Positions 45,898 to 57,528 of a stretch of DNA of 64,000 bases are shown here, piece after piece. Below the pieces are notes generated by a model. The model was not told the origin of the DNA. It ran no database searches and worked only from the letters and a program-made list of their open reading frames with translations. The DNA comes from Massariosphaeria phaeospora. Lineage: Eukaryota > Ascomycota > Dothideomycetes > Pleosporales. How positions within the stretch are numbered: the stretch's first letter is position 1; every line of letters starts with the position of its first letter. The position numbers and the translations under genes are program-made. Location of the stretch: assembly GCA_011032825.1 (NCBI GenBank), contig JAADJZ010000031.1:310001-374000 (forward strand), written 5' to 3'.

Positions 45898-46328
45898 CTT
45901 GGAAAGCAATAGAGCAACGGAGCAGAGGGATAGACCTAACTAGTACTGTTTCCATGGTCGAGGCAGATGCGTAGACGCTTAGACGAAAGCTAGTGGTCGA
46001 TATCGGGATTAAGCCGAGGTGAAAGTGTGGGGTAAACATGGACCTTACCGGACTCAGACAGCCCTGGCTGCATAGCTAAGTCACTATTATTCCCGCGCTC
46101 CAGCTACATACAGTCAGATGCTACATGTAGACATATTTCGATCAGCTGGTTGTGATATATGAAGTGGAAAGCTTGAGATGCCCACTCAAACACCAGCTCT
46201 TCAACATGGGTTGACAAGAATAGAAATTGGTACAGGCCATAGGTAATTACCACTAAGCACACCTGATTGCCCTTCAGGTCTTGTACCGTACTTCCTCCTT
46301 GCACCACACCTCTTACCCACCCTATCTC
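45898..46328. other. Intergenic region, nothing recognised
   Basis: Promoter of the CoA-ligase gene and 3' flank of the methylenetetrahydrofolate reductase gene, both on the minus strand. Confidence 0.45.
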
Positions 46329-48370
46329 CTACTCCATCAAGAATTCCCACAGTCCCTCCCCTTCCACGAAGTCGCCCCAGATGACATTCACGAGCCAAAC
46401 ATCCCTCCTCGTGGTGCCGAGTAACTTGCTCGTTGCGCTATTGGCCGGATATATTCTCTGCCATTCCTTCCAAATACTGTAAGCTTCTTCCAGCCAACTC
46501 CTAAAGCTGACTTCCTCGATGATGGTCGGTGTGACAATCTCTTTTCCGGCGAACGTACCCCATGTGACAGGATTTACGCCATCCTCGGAACTAGCTTCAA
46601 ACTCTCCATCAGCATTGCCGGCAAAATAGGTAATCTGCTCATGGGCTTCTAGTCGGGGTTTGAGTTTGGCCCAATCTGAAGACGGGATGAAGAATTCCAC
46701 GAATGGCTTTTGGAAGACAAAGCCGTTCTTGGGCCCCCATCCGAAAACCGGATCGGTAGACTTGACGCCGTTGACGGCCGGCTGACTTGCCACAGTCCAC
46801 CAGCCTTTCTCGTTTAGACCTAATAGCTGCTTACTGATGATGTTCGTCTCGGGGCTCAAGCCTTGTTCACTCCAGGGTATGGCCTCTAATTCACCTCCAA
46901 TATGTCGCTTAAAGATGTCGGAAATATCAGCTGCCTCGACTGGATGGCCCCAGAATTTCAGTGCTTGGGGAGTGGATACATGTAGTGTTGGCCCATATCC
47001 GTCGATTTCGCCAAAAGCGGGGGATCGAGCGTCGCCCCATCGGCCGTTCGGAAAGTCGTCCCATGTAGCCTCACGCCCTAATGAGCCTTCTCCTTCCGAG
47101 ATGGCGAGGGTGTTTGCCCGCGTGTTCACCGGTCCTTTGGGAATACCAGCTTCTGCCTCGGGTGTTTCGAACGAGGCGTGGCTGGATTTGGAAACTGCTG
47201 GATGAGATATGATAACCTGATTGTGTGGGCTAGAATTGAAAGAAGCCGGACGAAGTCGATCACCGTTCGATACAGCGCCGTTAGGAGGCGAGAGATTGAT
47301 GGCTGGGGTGGTGGCAATCGCTTCTTCGTCTTCGGCAATCAGTGTCGGCGGTATAAGGTGACAACTCTCCAGAATGTGAGAAACAACCTTTTCGAGGTTG
47401 AGCGTGTAAAAGTGAAAACCCCGGCGAGCGACACTTGGCCGTGGTTTGATGTGATCCACCAGTTCGGAAAGGATCTTTACTCCGACTTGTTTGACAAGCT
47501 CGTCATCGCCTTTCACGGCATCCAGGCGAGCCAGGAGGCCTTCAGGTAGCCTGGCATGAGACAGCTTCGAAGTCCGGCGCAGGATCTGGTATGACTGGAT
47601 CGGCATGAGGCCAGGGATGATTGGTATCGTCTTGAAGACGCCAGACTCGTGTTCACGCAGCATCTTCTCGTAGCTGTCGAATGCTTCCACGTCGAAGAAG
47701 AGTTGTGTCATGATAAAGTCGGCGCCTGCCTTTGTCTTGTCGATCAAGGACGGAAGGTCGAACTTCGGGTCTTGCTTCTCGGGATGCGATTCATCTGCGT
47801 GTCCCTCCGGATAGCCAGCCACGCCTAAGCAGAAGTAGTCGCCGTACTGCTTCCGTATGTATGTGACCAAGTCAATGGCCCACGTGAAGTCTTTGTTCGA
47901 ATCATCCTCTGGCAGCTGCGTGTCGTCCCGATACTCCTCGCTTCGCGGCGCGTCTCCCCGCAAGGCCAGGATATTGCGGATACCGAGGACTTTGGCTTGC
48001 TCGAGGGCCTCGTCGATGAGCGCCCGACTCATGTTGGTGCATGTCAGGTGCAGACAGGTGGTGAGGCCCAGCTGGCGCTGGCATATCTCAGCCAGCTCGA
48101 GCGACTTGGTCGCAGTCGATCCGCCCGCGCCCCAGGTGACGGTGACAAAGAGCGGCCGCAACGCCTGCGACATGCGTTCAAGACGGACTTGGAGATTCGC
48201 AAATCCCTATATGACCGGTGGAGTTAGCGACAGTTCGGTTGCATCGTATGCGCTTCACCACGCCTGTGGGGGGGGCAACTGACCATTGACGTCTTGGGCG
48301 GGAAGAATTCGAGAGAAAAGTAATTGGCGCCCTCGGGCAGGGCATTAATCTTATCCGTAACCTTCTCCAT
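46329..48370 (-). CDS. Methylenetetrahydrofolate reductase (MTHFR)
   Basis: Flavoprotein reducing 5,10-methylene-THF to 5-methyl-THF for methionine synthesis in the cytosol. Exon 1 (48370-48284) encodes MEKVTDKINALPEGANYFS then LEFFPPKTSM. A 77-bp intron (donor GTCAGT) follows; exon 2 (48206-46329) resumes GFANLQVRLERM. Total 654 aa. N-terminal TIM-barrel motifs: the catalytic Glu region EFFPPKT, FVTVTWGAGGST, NILALRGDAPR, GVAGYPEGH, ADFIMTQLFFD and PIIPGLMPIQ. After a ~90-residue Ser/Asn-rich linker comes the C-terminal regulatory domain that binds S-adenosylmethionine in eukaryotic MTHFR (WDDFPNGRWGDARSPAFGE, GWWTVASQPAVNG, TWGTFAGKEIVTP). Fungi carry two paralogues (MET12/MET13 type); the branch was not resolved. 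Confidence 0.94.
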
Positions 48371-48785
48371 GGTGAGGCTTGCGTCTCGAACCTGGCAAGG
48401 CGTCGACGAGGTGGTGTTGTGGTGTTCGAAGCGTCATAGCCAGCCCCGATGGTAGAAATGTGCAAAGTGAAAGTCAGGCCGGGGACGAAGGCGGGTGGGG
48501 CAGCCTCGATCGGCGCCCGTCTTGCCTGTTGTGGACCGACGCCACAGCATGCGCCACAAGAGGCGTCACTCGGACGACTGGGTACTGAACTGAGAGCGCC
48601 GTCACCAAGCAGACCTAGCAGCCTGGAAGCCGGTTGTGCGATGCATGCAAAGAGTATAACGAATATTAGAACGAGGTAGATTAAGCCTGGATGCTGAAGA
48701 TAGTCTAGATTCTACTGCACTCCCCAGTCTATATGTACTTGTAAGGATCTCCAATACCAGTCTGGATTAGTATGCACTTCTCCGT
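48371..48785. other. Intergenic region with a short tandem duplication
   Basis: It contains the MTHFR promoter and, next to the dehydrogenase stop, the ~45-bp duplication listed separately. Confidence 0.45.
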
Positions 48786-48803
48786 CTATATGTACTTGTA
48801 AGG
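48702..48803 (+). repeat. Tandem duplication of ~45 bp overlapping a gene end
   Basis: Segments 48702-48746 and 48759-48803 (period 57) both end in GTCTATATGTACTTGTAAGG and begin AGTCT(A/G)GATT. The second copy overlaps the last codons and stop of the dehydrogenase gene, so its terminal codons are duplicated downstream. Confidence 0.78.
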
Positions 48804-50600
48804 GTTCATGATGCCGTTCTGTGCTTCGTTAGCAGAGAGTCGTAGTGCTAGGCTACCTGCGCTTACCGGGTCATATAGGTTTTTGATCTGCTTCATCAAC
48901 GCCACCATAGTCGGGCTCCTACTATATCCAATGAAGGACTTCTTAGCAATCCCTAGCCCGTGTTCCGCGCTGATACTGCCACTCCGCTTTTGTACCCACT
49001 CATAGACGAACGGCTCCAGCTGTTTCTCCACCTCTTTGTCATATCGTCGGACAGGCACATTCAGGTGTAGGTTTGCGTCGCCCATATGCCCGTAACCTAG
49101 CACGTCCACAACCGGATACGAGTCGTCTTCTCCGACGAGCCCGGCTTTAGTCAGACGGTCACGCGTGTCGTTGACGAGGGTGTACAGGTCTGCGATTGGT
49201 ATCGAAAGATCGTACTTGTATACACCACCCCAGTGGCCGAGGCATTCGGAGATTCCCTCGCGCCAGGACCACAGATCCTGCAGTTGGGTTTGGTCTTGGG
49301 CGAGCACGCCGTCGGAAACGATCTCCTTCTCCATCACAGACTCAAGAAACGTTTGTAGTTTCTGCGCACTATTAAGACTATTGCCACGGAATTATACTAG
49401 TTCGGTTTACGTACCTCACTGTCATGATCTGTATTTGAGCCACTGGTTTCAACGAGACAATAGAATGGATGGTCTCCCTCTAGCGGTCTCTTCTTTCCAG
49501 TCACTGTTTTGACTAGTCTTTGACTTCGTCCATCCATCAACTCGAAAGCCGAGAGGATTTCCGAAAGCTGGTTCTTCGCCTCCCGGAAAGCATTCTGTAC
49601 CTGCTCAAAACTCTCCAAGCCAAAGTACGCAACATTGACCGCCGGTGATCGCTGCGGGCAAACGATCGAGATGGCTGTAATAATGCCAATCGTACCTTCG
49701 CCGCCAATGAATAACTGCTTGATGTCATAGCCAGTGTTGTTTTTCCTCAACGTCGAAAGATCATCTACGATGGTACCATCAGGTAATACAGCTTCAATAC
49801 CAAGTACATTGCCGTGTAGACTCCCATATCGAAGAAGACGCAAGCCGCCTGCATTGGTTGCGACGTTGCCACCTATCTGGCAGGAACCCTTTGCACCCAA
49901 GTCAAGTGGGAATATGTGGCTTTTGTCGGCGAGAAAGTTATCGGCAACTTCTAGAATAACACCAGCATCAGCAACAAGTATACCCGATACCTCATCGAAG
50001 GACCTGATCTTATTCATCCTCTGCATGTTAATAACGATTTCATCGAACACAGGCACAGAGCCTCCAACAAGACCAGTGTTGCCGCCTTGGGGTACTACTG
50101 CGAGCAGGTTGTCGTTGCAGTACTTGAGTATCTTACTGACTTCTTCTGTGGAGCCAGGCTTGACGACGAGCTGGCTATGCCCACGGTACTTGCGCATCCA
50201 GTCACTGTTGAAAGCTTCGATGTCTTCAGAAGCATCCTTGGAGAGGCCATCGATGACGGCAGACTCTACACCGAGAAGATCCTGGAAGAACGTTACGTGC
50301 TCCTGTGTGAGTTTTGCAAATTTTGAATGCCTTTTCAGATTAGGGTATCTGCTCCGGGTCAGGATGACGTCGATAGATAATTGTCTTCTGGACTCACGTT
50401 TCTGCTGTGAATTGGATCGTCTTTGCAGGAGCTGGTGCATTCTTCAAAGTCCCTTCAGCATCAGGCTGGCGAGGTTCCGAGGTTGCTGATGATGTCCACC
50501 GAACTGGGCATATGGGGCTAAAGCGTTGAATTAAAGGTGACGGTCGCGGCGAAAGCGCGACCCGGCGCAATGATGCGGTAAGCCGTGGGGCAAGCGCCAT
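48786..50600 (-). CDS. Mitochondrial FAD-linked D-2-hydroxyacid dehydrogenase (D2HGDH/DLD2 type)
   Basis: Flavoenzyme oxidising D-2-hydroxyglutarate or D-lactate in mitochondria. Exons 50600-50398, 50348-49415, 49361-48867 and 48818-48786 give 554 aa. The Arg/Ser-rich N-terminus ([19 protein letters not shown]) is a presequence. The FAD-binding PCMH domain shows [38 protein letters not shown] and [19 protein letters not shown]. The C-terminal part has the metal-site motif [12 protein letters not shown] and [11 protein letters not shown]. Exon junction 1 uses acceptor GAGCAG to give [13 protein letters not shown]. The last intron (48819-48866) is 48 bp with no stop; its removal joins LYDP to [10 protein letters not shown], the family's usual end. 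It shares a 304-bp promoter with proteasome alpha-4. Confidence 0.92.
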
Positions 50601-50904
50601 AAGATGTAACTATATGTTCCAACAACCAAGAAGAAGGACAACAGAAGGTAGAAATTAACGCAAAAGTCAAGAGTGGCGGATGTTCCATGGTGTTTCGGCA
50701 ATTCATTCGGTGGGACTAAATTTTGATAACTAAGCACCGACTGGGGTAGCACGGACCATTTCAGGCTGGCAACGACGCGGAAGCTCTCGCAGCTCCGTCG
50801 ATCGATTGTGTAGGCCTTCCCGCAACCTCCTCCTACATCTCACTCACCAGTACTCTACTTCTACGTCCCTTGCGCCGTAGTCACGCCGCGATCAATACAG
50901 CATT
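50601..50904. promoter_or_regulatory. Divergent promoter of dehydrogenase and proteasome alpha-4
   Basis: These 304 bp lie between opposite start codons. No known proteasome-regulon element was recognised by eye. Confidence 0.45.
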
Positions 50905-51878
50905 ATGGCATCCGGCTACGATCGCGCTCTCTCAGGTGGGTCTTCCACGGTTTGGGGTGGTGGGGGCTGTTAGCTAATTCGATCCTTGTCAACAGTCTTC
51001 AGTCCTGATGGACACGTTTTCCAGGTTGAGTATGCCCTAGAAGCTGTTAAACGAGGTACGTCTGCCATCTGAAGCGGTTGCACGTGTAGGAGCCACGCTG
51101 ACCTGTCTTAGGAACCTGCGCCGTTGCTGTCAAGGGCGGAGACATAGTAGTGCTCGGTTGCGAGAAGCGGTCGGCGATGAAGTTACAAGACACGCGAATC
51201 ACGCCCTCGAAGATCTGCCTCGTTGATAATCACGTTGCCCTCGCCTTCGCCGGATTGAACGCCGATGCCCGCATCCTCGTAGACAAGGCACGCTTGGAGG
51301 CGCAGTCACACCGCTTGACGGTCGAGGATCCTGTGTCAATAGAATACATCACAAAATATGTGGCAGGCGTGCAGCAGCGGTACACGCAGAGCGGTGGTGT
51401 TCGCCCGTTCGGCATCTCTACGCTGATTGTCGGCTTCGACCCCAACGACAAGACGCCGCGACTGTACCAGACCGAGCCCTCTGGCATCTACTCAGCATGG
51501 TAGAGATTACCGCCCAAGTTACACGTGGCCCGCTAGCTAACTGCTTCCAGGAAAGCAAACGCAATCGGCCGGTCGAGTAAGACGGTTCGCGAGTTTCTCG
51601 AACGGAATCACAAGAACGACATGGACCGGGAGGAGACAATCAAGCTGACTGTCAAGTCACTGCTCGAGGTTGTGCAGACGGGCGCGAAGAACATTGAAAT
51701 CGCAATCATGGCACCCGGCAAACCCATCGAGATGCTGCCTGTGGAGGACATTGAGAAGTACGTGGAGAACATCAACACAGAGAAGCAGGAAGAGGCAGCA
51801 AACAGGAAAAACGGTCGCGGCACCGGGTCAGGCCAGGCTATTCCCACGCGACCAGCTGGCGAAGGTTCTGGATCATAG
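50905..51878 (+). CDS. PRE6: 20S proteasome subunit alpha-4 (PRE6/PSMA7)
   Basis: Structural subunit of the outer heptameric ring of the 20S proteasome. Exons 50905-50935, 50996-51055, 51112-51499 and 51551-51878, with introns of 51-60 bp, give 268 aa. The N-terminal alpha-signature is split by introns: [10 protein letters not shown], then [20 protein letters not shown], then [20 protein letters not shown]. Further diagnostic stretches are [77 protein letters not shown] and [18 protein letters not shown]. [16 protein letters not shown] places it in the alpha-4 branch. A ~20-residue Gly/Arg-rich tail extends beyond the yeast length, as in other filamentous fungi (inference). Confidence 0.96.
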
Positions 51879-52134
51879 AGGCGCACCAATACGGGATGAA
51901 AAGATATGGCAATAGCATTGGCGTCCGGGTGATGGTAGACATTGGATCTGTATACTGCGGATCCTCTCAGCTAGTGCTCAATATACGGCATATCTAGCAT
52001 GCGTCCTGTGCCCCATGCTGCGATGTTCCTAGTTGGCCACTGTGCAGTATCTCGCAATACACTGCATGGAGGGTAATCCTAGCACCCGATGCTGCAGCTC
52101 GGCCTTTATCTATATACGTTGCACCCCCAATCCT
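51879..52134. other. Convergent intergenic region
   Basis: This lies between the stops of proteasome alpha-4 and the CHY protein. Nothing recognised. Confidence 0.4.
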
Positions 52135-52739
52135 TCACCCTAATCTGTTCGCCGCATCTTTGACGTTGAATATTGAACGCTCTTCCTCGGCTCGCACGCG
52201 GTCGTCTTTGAGCATTCTACTTCGAGTTAGTTATGTGCTCACATATGCAACGCGGATGTTGAATGTACCTCGAGTCTTTGCGCACGTCTTCGCCCTCGAC
52301 CTGCAGTGAGGCCTTTGGCGTCCGAGCTTCTAGAACAAAATGATTGTCGCAGTGCGGGCAGTACTCGTCGCTAGGAAGCGGAGTCAGCATGCCATGTCCT
52401 ACGAAAAGACCATGCGCTCTCATCGCACCTGTCTTCAAACTCGCGCGCATCTTTGCGAAAGCACTTCTTGCACTTCTTGCAGGCAAAGGTCATGTCGAAG
52501 CTCTGCTGGAGCGGGTGGTCGCTCGTTTCCTGGTGGCATTCTGCGCAGTCGTACCACTTGCGGCCTGGGGGTCATGGTTATTTTGTGTCTCGCGGGAAGC
52601 TTCGTGGGTAGTTACAGCAGGGCGAGCGGATGGCAACTTGGGCGTTGAGGACGTGTTTGCTGCGGCGGGAGGGTCAGCGCGGAGGTGATTGCGGGGGACG
52701 TGGAGGGGCGCCGCGTGGCCCAAATACTACTGACCACAT
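52135..52739 (-). CDS. Small CHY-type zinc-finger protein
   Basis: Protein of 122 aa assembled from five short exons: 52739-52735, 52659-52616, 52564-52429, 52370-52269 and 52216-52135. Introns are 75, 51, 58 and 52 bp, all with GT/AG ends. The first coding exon is only 5 nt (ATG TG); splicing completes the first cysteine codon. The spliced N-terminus reads MCKHVLNAQVAIRSPCC, then KWYDCAECHQETSDHPL, MTFACKKCKKCFRKDA and DEYCPHCDNHFVLEA. This Cys/His pattern is the CHY zinc finger, here as a stand-alone domain. The tail ends RAEEERSIFNVKDAANRLG. CHY proteins include Hot13-like mitochondrial factors and ubiquitin ligases; which role applies here is unknown. No single frame contains the protein, so ORF scans miss it. 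Confidence 0.9.
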
Positions 52740-53438
52740 GGTAACACGCGTTCGGGGGACGAAGATGGATGGAGCCGGGCGGAAGCTGGATAGCCCACAG
52801 GAAACTGAAGACGTTCACTGGAGTCGGGGCCCTGGTAGCGGCGTGTTGGCGGGCAGAGGGCGGCGCGAAGGTCTGTGATCAAAGTGGCAGCCAAGGCGAA
52901 AGCGGCGGTGTTCGAACTTTGGAGCGGAGCGTCAGCCTCAGCTTGTGACCCAACATCTATCTCGCTTTTTCTTTTGCTCTGCGCCAGCACCTCACGCCCG
53001 ACCTCGCTGCTTGCCCTTGCTTTCCCGATTGTGCGCTCTTTTCCGGCGGTGCTCTCGCGACCTGTCCAGCCAACACCAGGCATCCGTACTTGCTGGCCGC
53101 TCGCTGAAACACTCTTGCTCGGCCGGCTGCACCAGCATTCCCCACCCCGTCCGGCATACATTGCTGTCCAGCATTCTTACAGCGTGTCGCCAGGAGCGCT
53201 GCTTGGCCGCTTTGCTTGCTACGACTACCCGCCGCCGACTGTCTCTCGCTGCTATTCTTTGCGCACTCTCGCTCCACTTGCGCTTCGCCGACGCACCCCC
53301 GGCCTGTTGGGCCACGACCCGGGCGAGCAACGATACATGCTGCACAACCGCCCGGGCACTCCATGGGCACGACCTGTACACGCTGGATGAGCAGTCGTAG
53401 AGCAGACTCTGGTGCTGGATGACGCAGCAAACCCCAGC
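52740..53438. promoter_or_regulatory. Divergent promoter region of CHY protein and 5-phosphatase
   Basis: About 700 bp between opposite start codons, GC- and pyrimidine-rich. Several overlapping ORFs over 150 codons in three frames cancel each other and show no motif. Confidence 0.4.
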
Positions 53439-56400
53439 ATGGAGCGCCCCACCGAGGAGGAGAGCACCGACGGCTCTTCGATTGTGAGTAGGCGCTGTTG
53501 CAGAGGGAGCTGTCTAACAGGCGTTGCAGAAGCCCGTATCCTCGCTCCGCAGTCATTTCGAGAACATGCTCCATGCAAACAAATCCTCCAGGCCAGTGAC
53601 TCCGCGGCAGAGCTCGCCCCCGCCCGCCGACGGTCTTGCTATGCCAGAGGACCACAGGCGCGCAGATGGGCGGATATCTTTAGACATACCAAGGCAGAAT
53701 ACTGGGCGAATGGCAACTCCTACTCTCGCCGATTTCGAAGGCGTGGGCTCTACGACACCACGGGGGAGAACACTGCGCGCACCATGGAGCAATTCGAAAC
53801 CCCGGCCGTCGTCCATGGTGGCATGGTCTCCACCCAGATCAGCTACCAAATCACCACCCAAGGTCGCTATCCATTCGCCTAGGTCACCGCCCAAGACGGC
53901 AGAGAGCACCCCTGTGCATTCGCCGCTCCCTTTGCGGAATCTCTCCCAGGTCTCTTGGGAGTCGCCTTCTCCGAAACCGTCCCCTTCGAATGGTGCAAGG
54001 CCATTCGTGCCGGGAAGTCGAAACGCGACTCCAGCACTAGAAGCACGAACATTCCAGCCGCCAAATACAGTCGCGACTCCTTCACCGGACCCGCGCAAAA
54101 GCATGACGTTCGAACGGCCAGCTGGCTCAGCACCTCCTGTGCCTCCACCAATCAACCGTGCTGGCAAACCAAAGATTCCGAGCAAGCCGCACTCTACGGA
54201 ACCCAGTCTGAGGGCAACACTGGCCCCTGAGCCCCTGGTAGACCCATACGAAGATAGGGTGTCGCCCTTCAGTACTCCCCCGAGCAGCAGTGAGGGCACG
54301 CCAAAGGTTGACCCGTTACCAGATCATTTGAGACCGAGACCGAGCGCAAGAGACAGCTACTTTCCGCCGCCACCGGTACATCATTCTGTGGCTGAAAGGC
54401 TTGCAGGCTCCGACAACAGGGCTAACGGAACACAGCCTCCAAAGAAAAGTACATCTTCACAGGTTCATTCGCCAGTCGATTCGGCCGAGGATCGCCCAGC
54501 TTTGCCTGTACGGCCGGGAAGGGACAACGTCAACCTAAGAAGGAGTATGGTGATACAACGAGGCGCACCCCCGGAACCCCCAGTTCGGAGGTCAATGGAC
54601 ACCACGCGTCCTGCTGCACTAGTAGCAGAAACCAACAATAGGTTTATGCCGCCGCCCAAAAGGACTCAAACCTTTGGTGCACCTGGCGCAATGTCAGCTT
54701 CCAGCAGAACTTTAGAGCCCCCAAATCCCCCACCACCGCGCAAATCTATGGAAATGAAGAGACCGAGCCCGTTGCCGGCGCCAGTGTCTCAGTCATACAG
54801 CTACGACTCGGATGACCTGGATACAGCTGCGGAGAAGCCGACGGCTGCGCTGACCGACTATCCAGACTCTTCCCAGGCCAACCGCAGACCCCCAGCGTTC
54901 GACGAACTTCCGTCTGCGATACCAGTCGGATACGAAACAAAGCTTTTCGCCATCTGCGGGGAGTATATATGTACGACTGGCTATGTAACAACAGTTTGGA
55001 GTCTCTTGAATGGAAAAGTACTGTTGAATCTAAGTCATGGAGACACTGTGAAAGTCACTTCGGTGGCTTTCAGACCAGCCAAAGACGTAGAGGACGAGGG
55101 CAAAAGGCTATGGCTTGGCACAAACATTGGCGAGATTCACGAGATCGATATACCGACCCAGAGTGTGGTGTTTACGAAAACTAATGCCCATCCACGGTCC
55201 GCTATCCTCAAAATCTTTCGATATGCGTCGGAGATGTGGTCGCTCGACGACGAAGGAAAGATTCATATATGGCCTCCTGACGAGACTGGATCGCCCATCC
55301 TTCAACAAACTCCAGGCACATTTCGAGTACCACGTGGCCATACGTTCTCCATCATCTCTGGGTCCCAGCTATGGATTGCTTTCGGAAAAGAGATACGCGT
55401 ATTCAATCGGACCGGTGACACCAACTACTTTGAATCCGCCACCCAGGGTGGTTTGTCACAACCCAACGTTGGTGAAGTGACAGCAGGCGCTATACTCAGC
55501 AGTCAGCCAGACCGCATATACTTCGGCCATATCGACGGAAAGGTGTCAATATACGCAAAGAAAGGTTTCGTGTGCTTAGGCATCGTCAGTGTTAGCTTGT
55601 ACAAGATTAGCTCCTTGGTCGGGGTTGGGGACCATCTTTGGGCAGGTTACGTTACTGGGATGATCTATGTCTACGACACGAGCTGCACGCCATGGAAAGT
55701 GATGAAAGACTGGAAAGCGCATGAAAAGCCCATATCCGGAATCATTGCAGATCGAACCAGTATCTGGAAGCTCGATAGACTGCAAGTCGCATCCTTAGGA
55801 CAGGACATGATGCTACGGATTTGGGATGGCATGCTCAAGCATGACTGGCTAGGTATGGCATTTTTTTTATCTAGTTGGCAAGATTGGCTAACCCAGAAAC
55901 AGAAAGCCAGATGCAGCGGCACGACGCCGATTACTGCGACTTTCGGGAGATATCCGCTGCGGTCATGACCTGGAACGCTGGCGCATCAAAACCTGCAAAT
56001 CTCCAACAGAACGGTCAGGACCAGAACTTTTACCGGGAGCTGCTACAACCGCACAACCCGCCCGACATCCTTGTCTTTGGATTCCAAGAGCTTGTGGACT
56101 TGGAAGATAAAAAGGTTACAGCCAAGAGCTTCTTCAAGAAAAAAAAGAAGCAAGACGCGACAGACCAAGAGCATATGTCCCACCAATACCGAGCATGGCG
56201 CGACCACCTCATTCGTGTTCTGGATGAACACGCACCCAAGCAAAACTATACACTTGTTCATACTGCAAATCTGATCGGGCTCTTCACTTGCATCTTCGTG
56301 AGCTCGTCGGAACGCACGAAGGTTCGGGATGTGTCTGCAGCGCAAATCAAGCTAGGTATGGGCGGCCGTTATGGGAACAAGGGTGCTCTAGTGGTGCGCT

Positions 56401-57173
56401 TCTTCGTTGACGATTCCTCACTGTGCTTCATCAACTGCCATCTAGCAGCAGGACAGACGCAGACAACGCATCGAAACAATGATGTCGCGGCCATCATGGA
56501 AGCCGAAGCATTGCCACGGAACCGGTCGCCGTCTGAGTGTGCCGACTTCTTCGTTGGCGGCGGTGATGGATCCATGATCCTCGATCACGAGATCTGTATC
56601 CTCAACGGCGACTTGAACTACCGCATTGATTCTATGACCCGTGACAGTGTCATAGCTGCCGTTAGACAAGGAAATCTACCAAAGCTTCTTGATCGCGACC
56701 AGCTGCTTCTTTCCCGCAAGCGCAATCCAGGGTTCCGGCTACGTGCCTTCAATGAAGCACCCATCAAATTCGCGCCCACATACAAATACGATGTGGGGAC
56801 AGACAACTACGACAGCTCGGAAAAGAAGCGGTCGCCGGCTTGGTGTGACAGATTGCTCTACCGCGGACTGGGTAAGATCAAGCAGACGGAATACCGCCGA
56901 CATGACGGCGTGAAGGTCAGTGATCATAGGCCAGTCAGCGGCAGGTTCAGGATCAGAGTCAAGACCATCAATGCGAAAAAGCAGGCCGCGGCCATGGGGC
57001 AGGCCGAAGCCGAGTTCGAAGGCGTGAAGAGGAGGATTGCGGGAGATATCAAGTGAGTGTCGCGCAGCTGGAGGCGGCGCGAGTACGACTAACAAAGACT
57101 CAGGCTTGATTATCTGATTAATGTGTTTGGACTAAGTACAAAGGAAGCGCAGAGGTTGCTGAAAGGCAGTTGA
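53439..57173 (+). CDS. Inositol polyphosphate 5-phosphatase with N-terminal beta-propeller
   Basis: Predicted phosphoinositide 5-phosphatase acting at membranes. Exons 53439-53483, 53530-55852, 55903-57052 and 57104-57173 (introns 46-51 bp) give 1195 aa. Residues ~15-470 are Pro/Ser-rich and disordered, with many PxxP-like stretches. Residues ~480-780 form WD40-like blades (GYETKLFAICGEYICTTGY, GDTVKVTSVAFRPA, RLWLGTNIGEIHEIDI, HEKPISGIIADRTSIWKL). The C-terminal domain is a type II 5-phosphatase. Its motifs are MTWNAGASKP, ILVFGFQELVDLEDK, GGRYGNKGALVVRF, FINCHLAAGQ, ILNGDLNYRID, SPAWCDRLLYRG and VSDHRPVSGRF. All catalytic residues (Asn, Glu, His, Asp, Asn, His) are present. The propeller-plus-5-phosphatase order resembles plant 5PTase12-14. 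The tail is LDYLINVFGLSTKEAQRLL. Confidence 0.92.
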
Positions 57174-57528
57174 GGGAGTGTTGTGGCTGAGACGATAGTG
57201 GGGGGAGGGTTTCGGTGGTTGCATTTCGATTGAGCGTTACTGCATGCTGCATTCTAGCGGGTGTTGACGTGTAGGACGTCAGTGTTTTAGTATTATGCCA
57301 GCCACCAGCGTGGTGTATCTGGCGTCTGCATCGAGAGGGTCATCGAGCACGGAGAAGCATGCGCGCTGTGTCAGCTAACGTTAGAGCTTGGGCTGGGGTA
57401 TCATGGTGACGTCATGTGCGCGCGCATCACCGCAACGTCGATAAAACGAGCGTCCACCAACGAAGGGCGCCTTCGCATTCCTGTCCCTCGCATCTTCCGT
57501 CTCTCATCTCTCCTCCCTCCGCTTGCTC
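57174..57528. other. Intergenic region, nothing recognised
   Basis: Between two genes on the same strand: 3' flank of the 5-phosphatase and promoter of the GFA protein. GATAAAAC at ~57439 could serve as a TATA element (weak). Confidence 0.4.
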
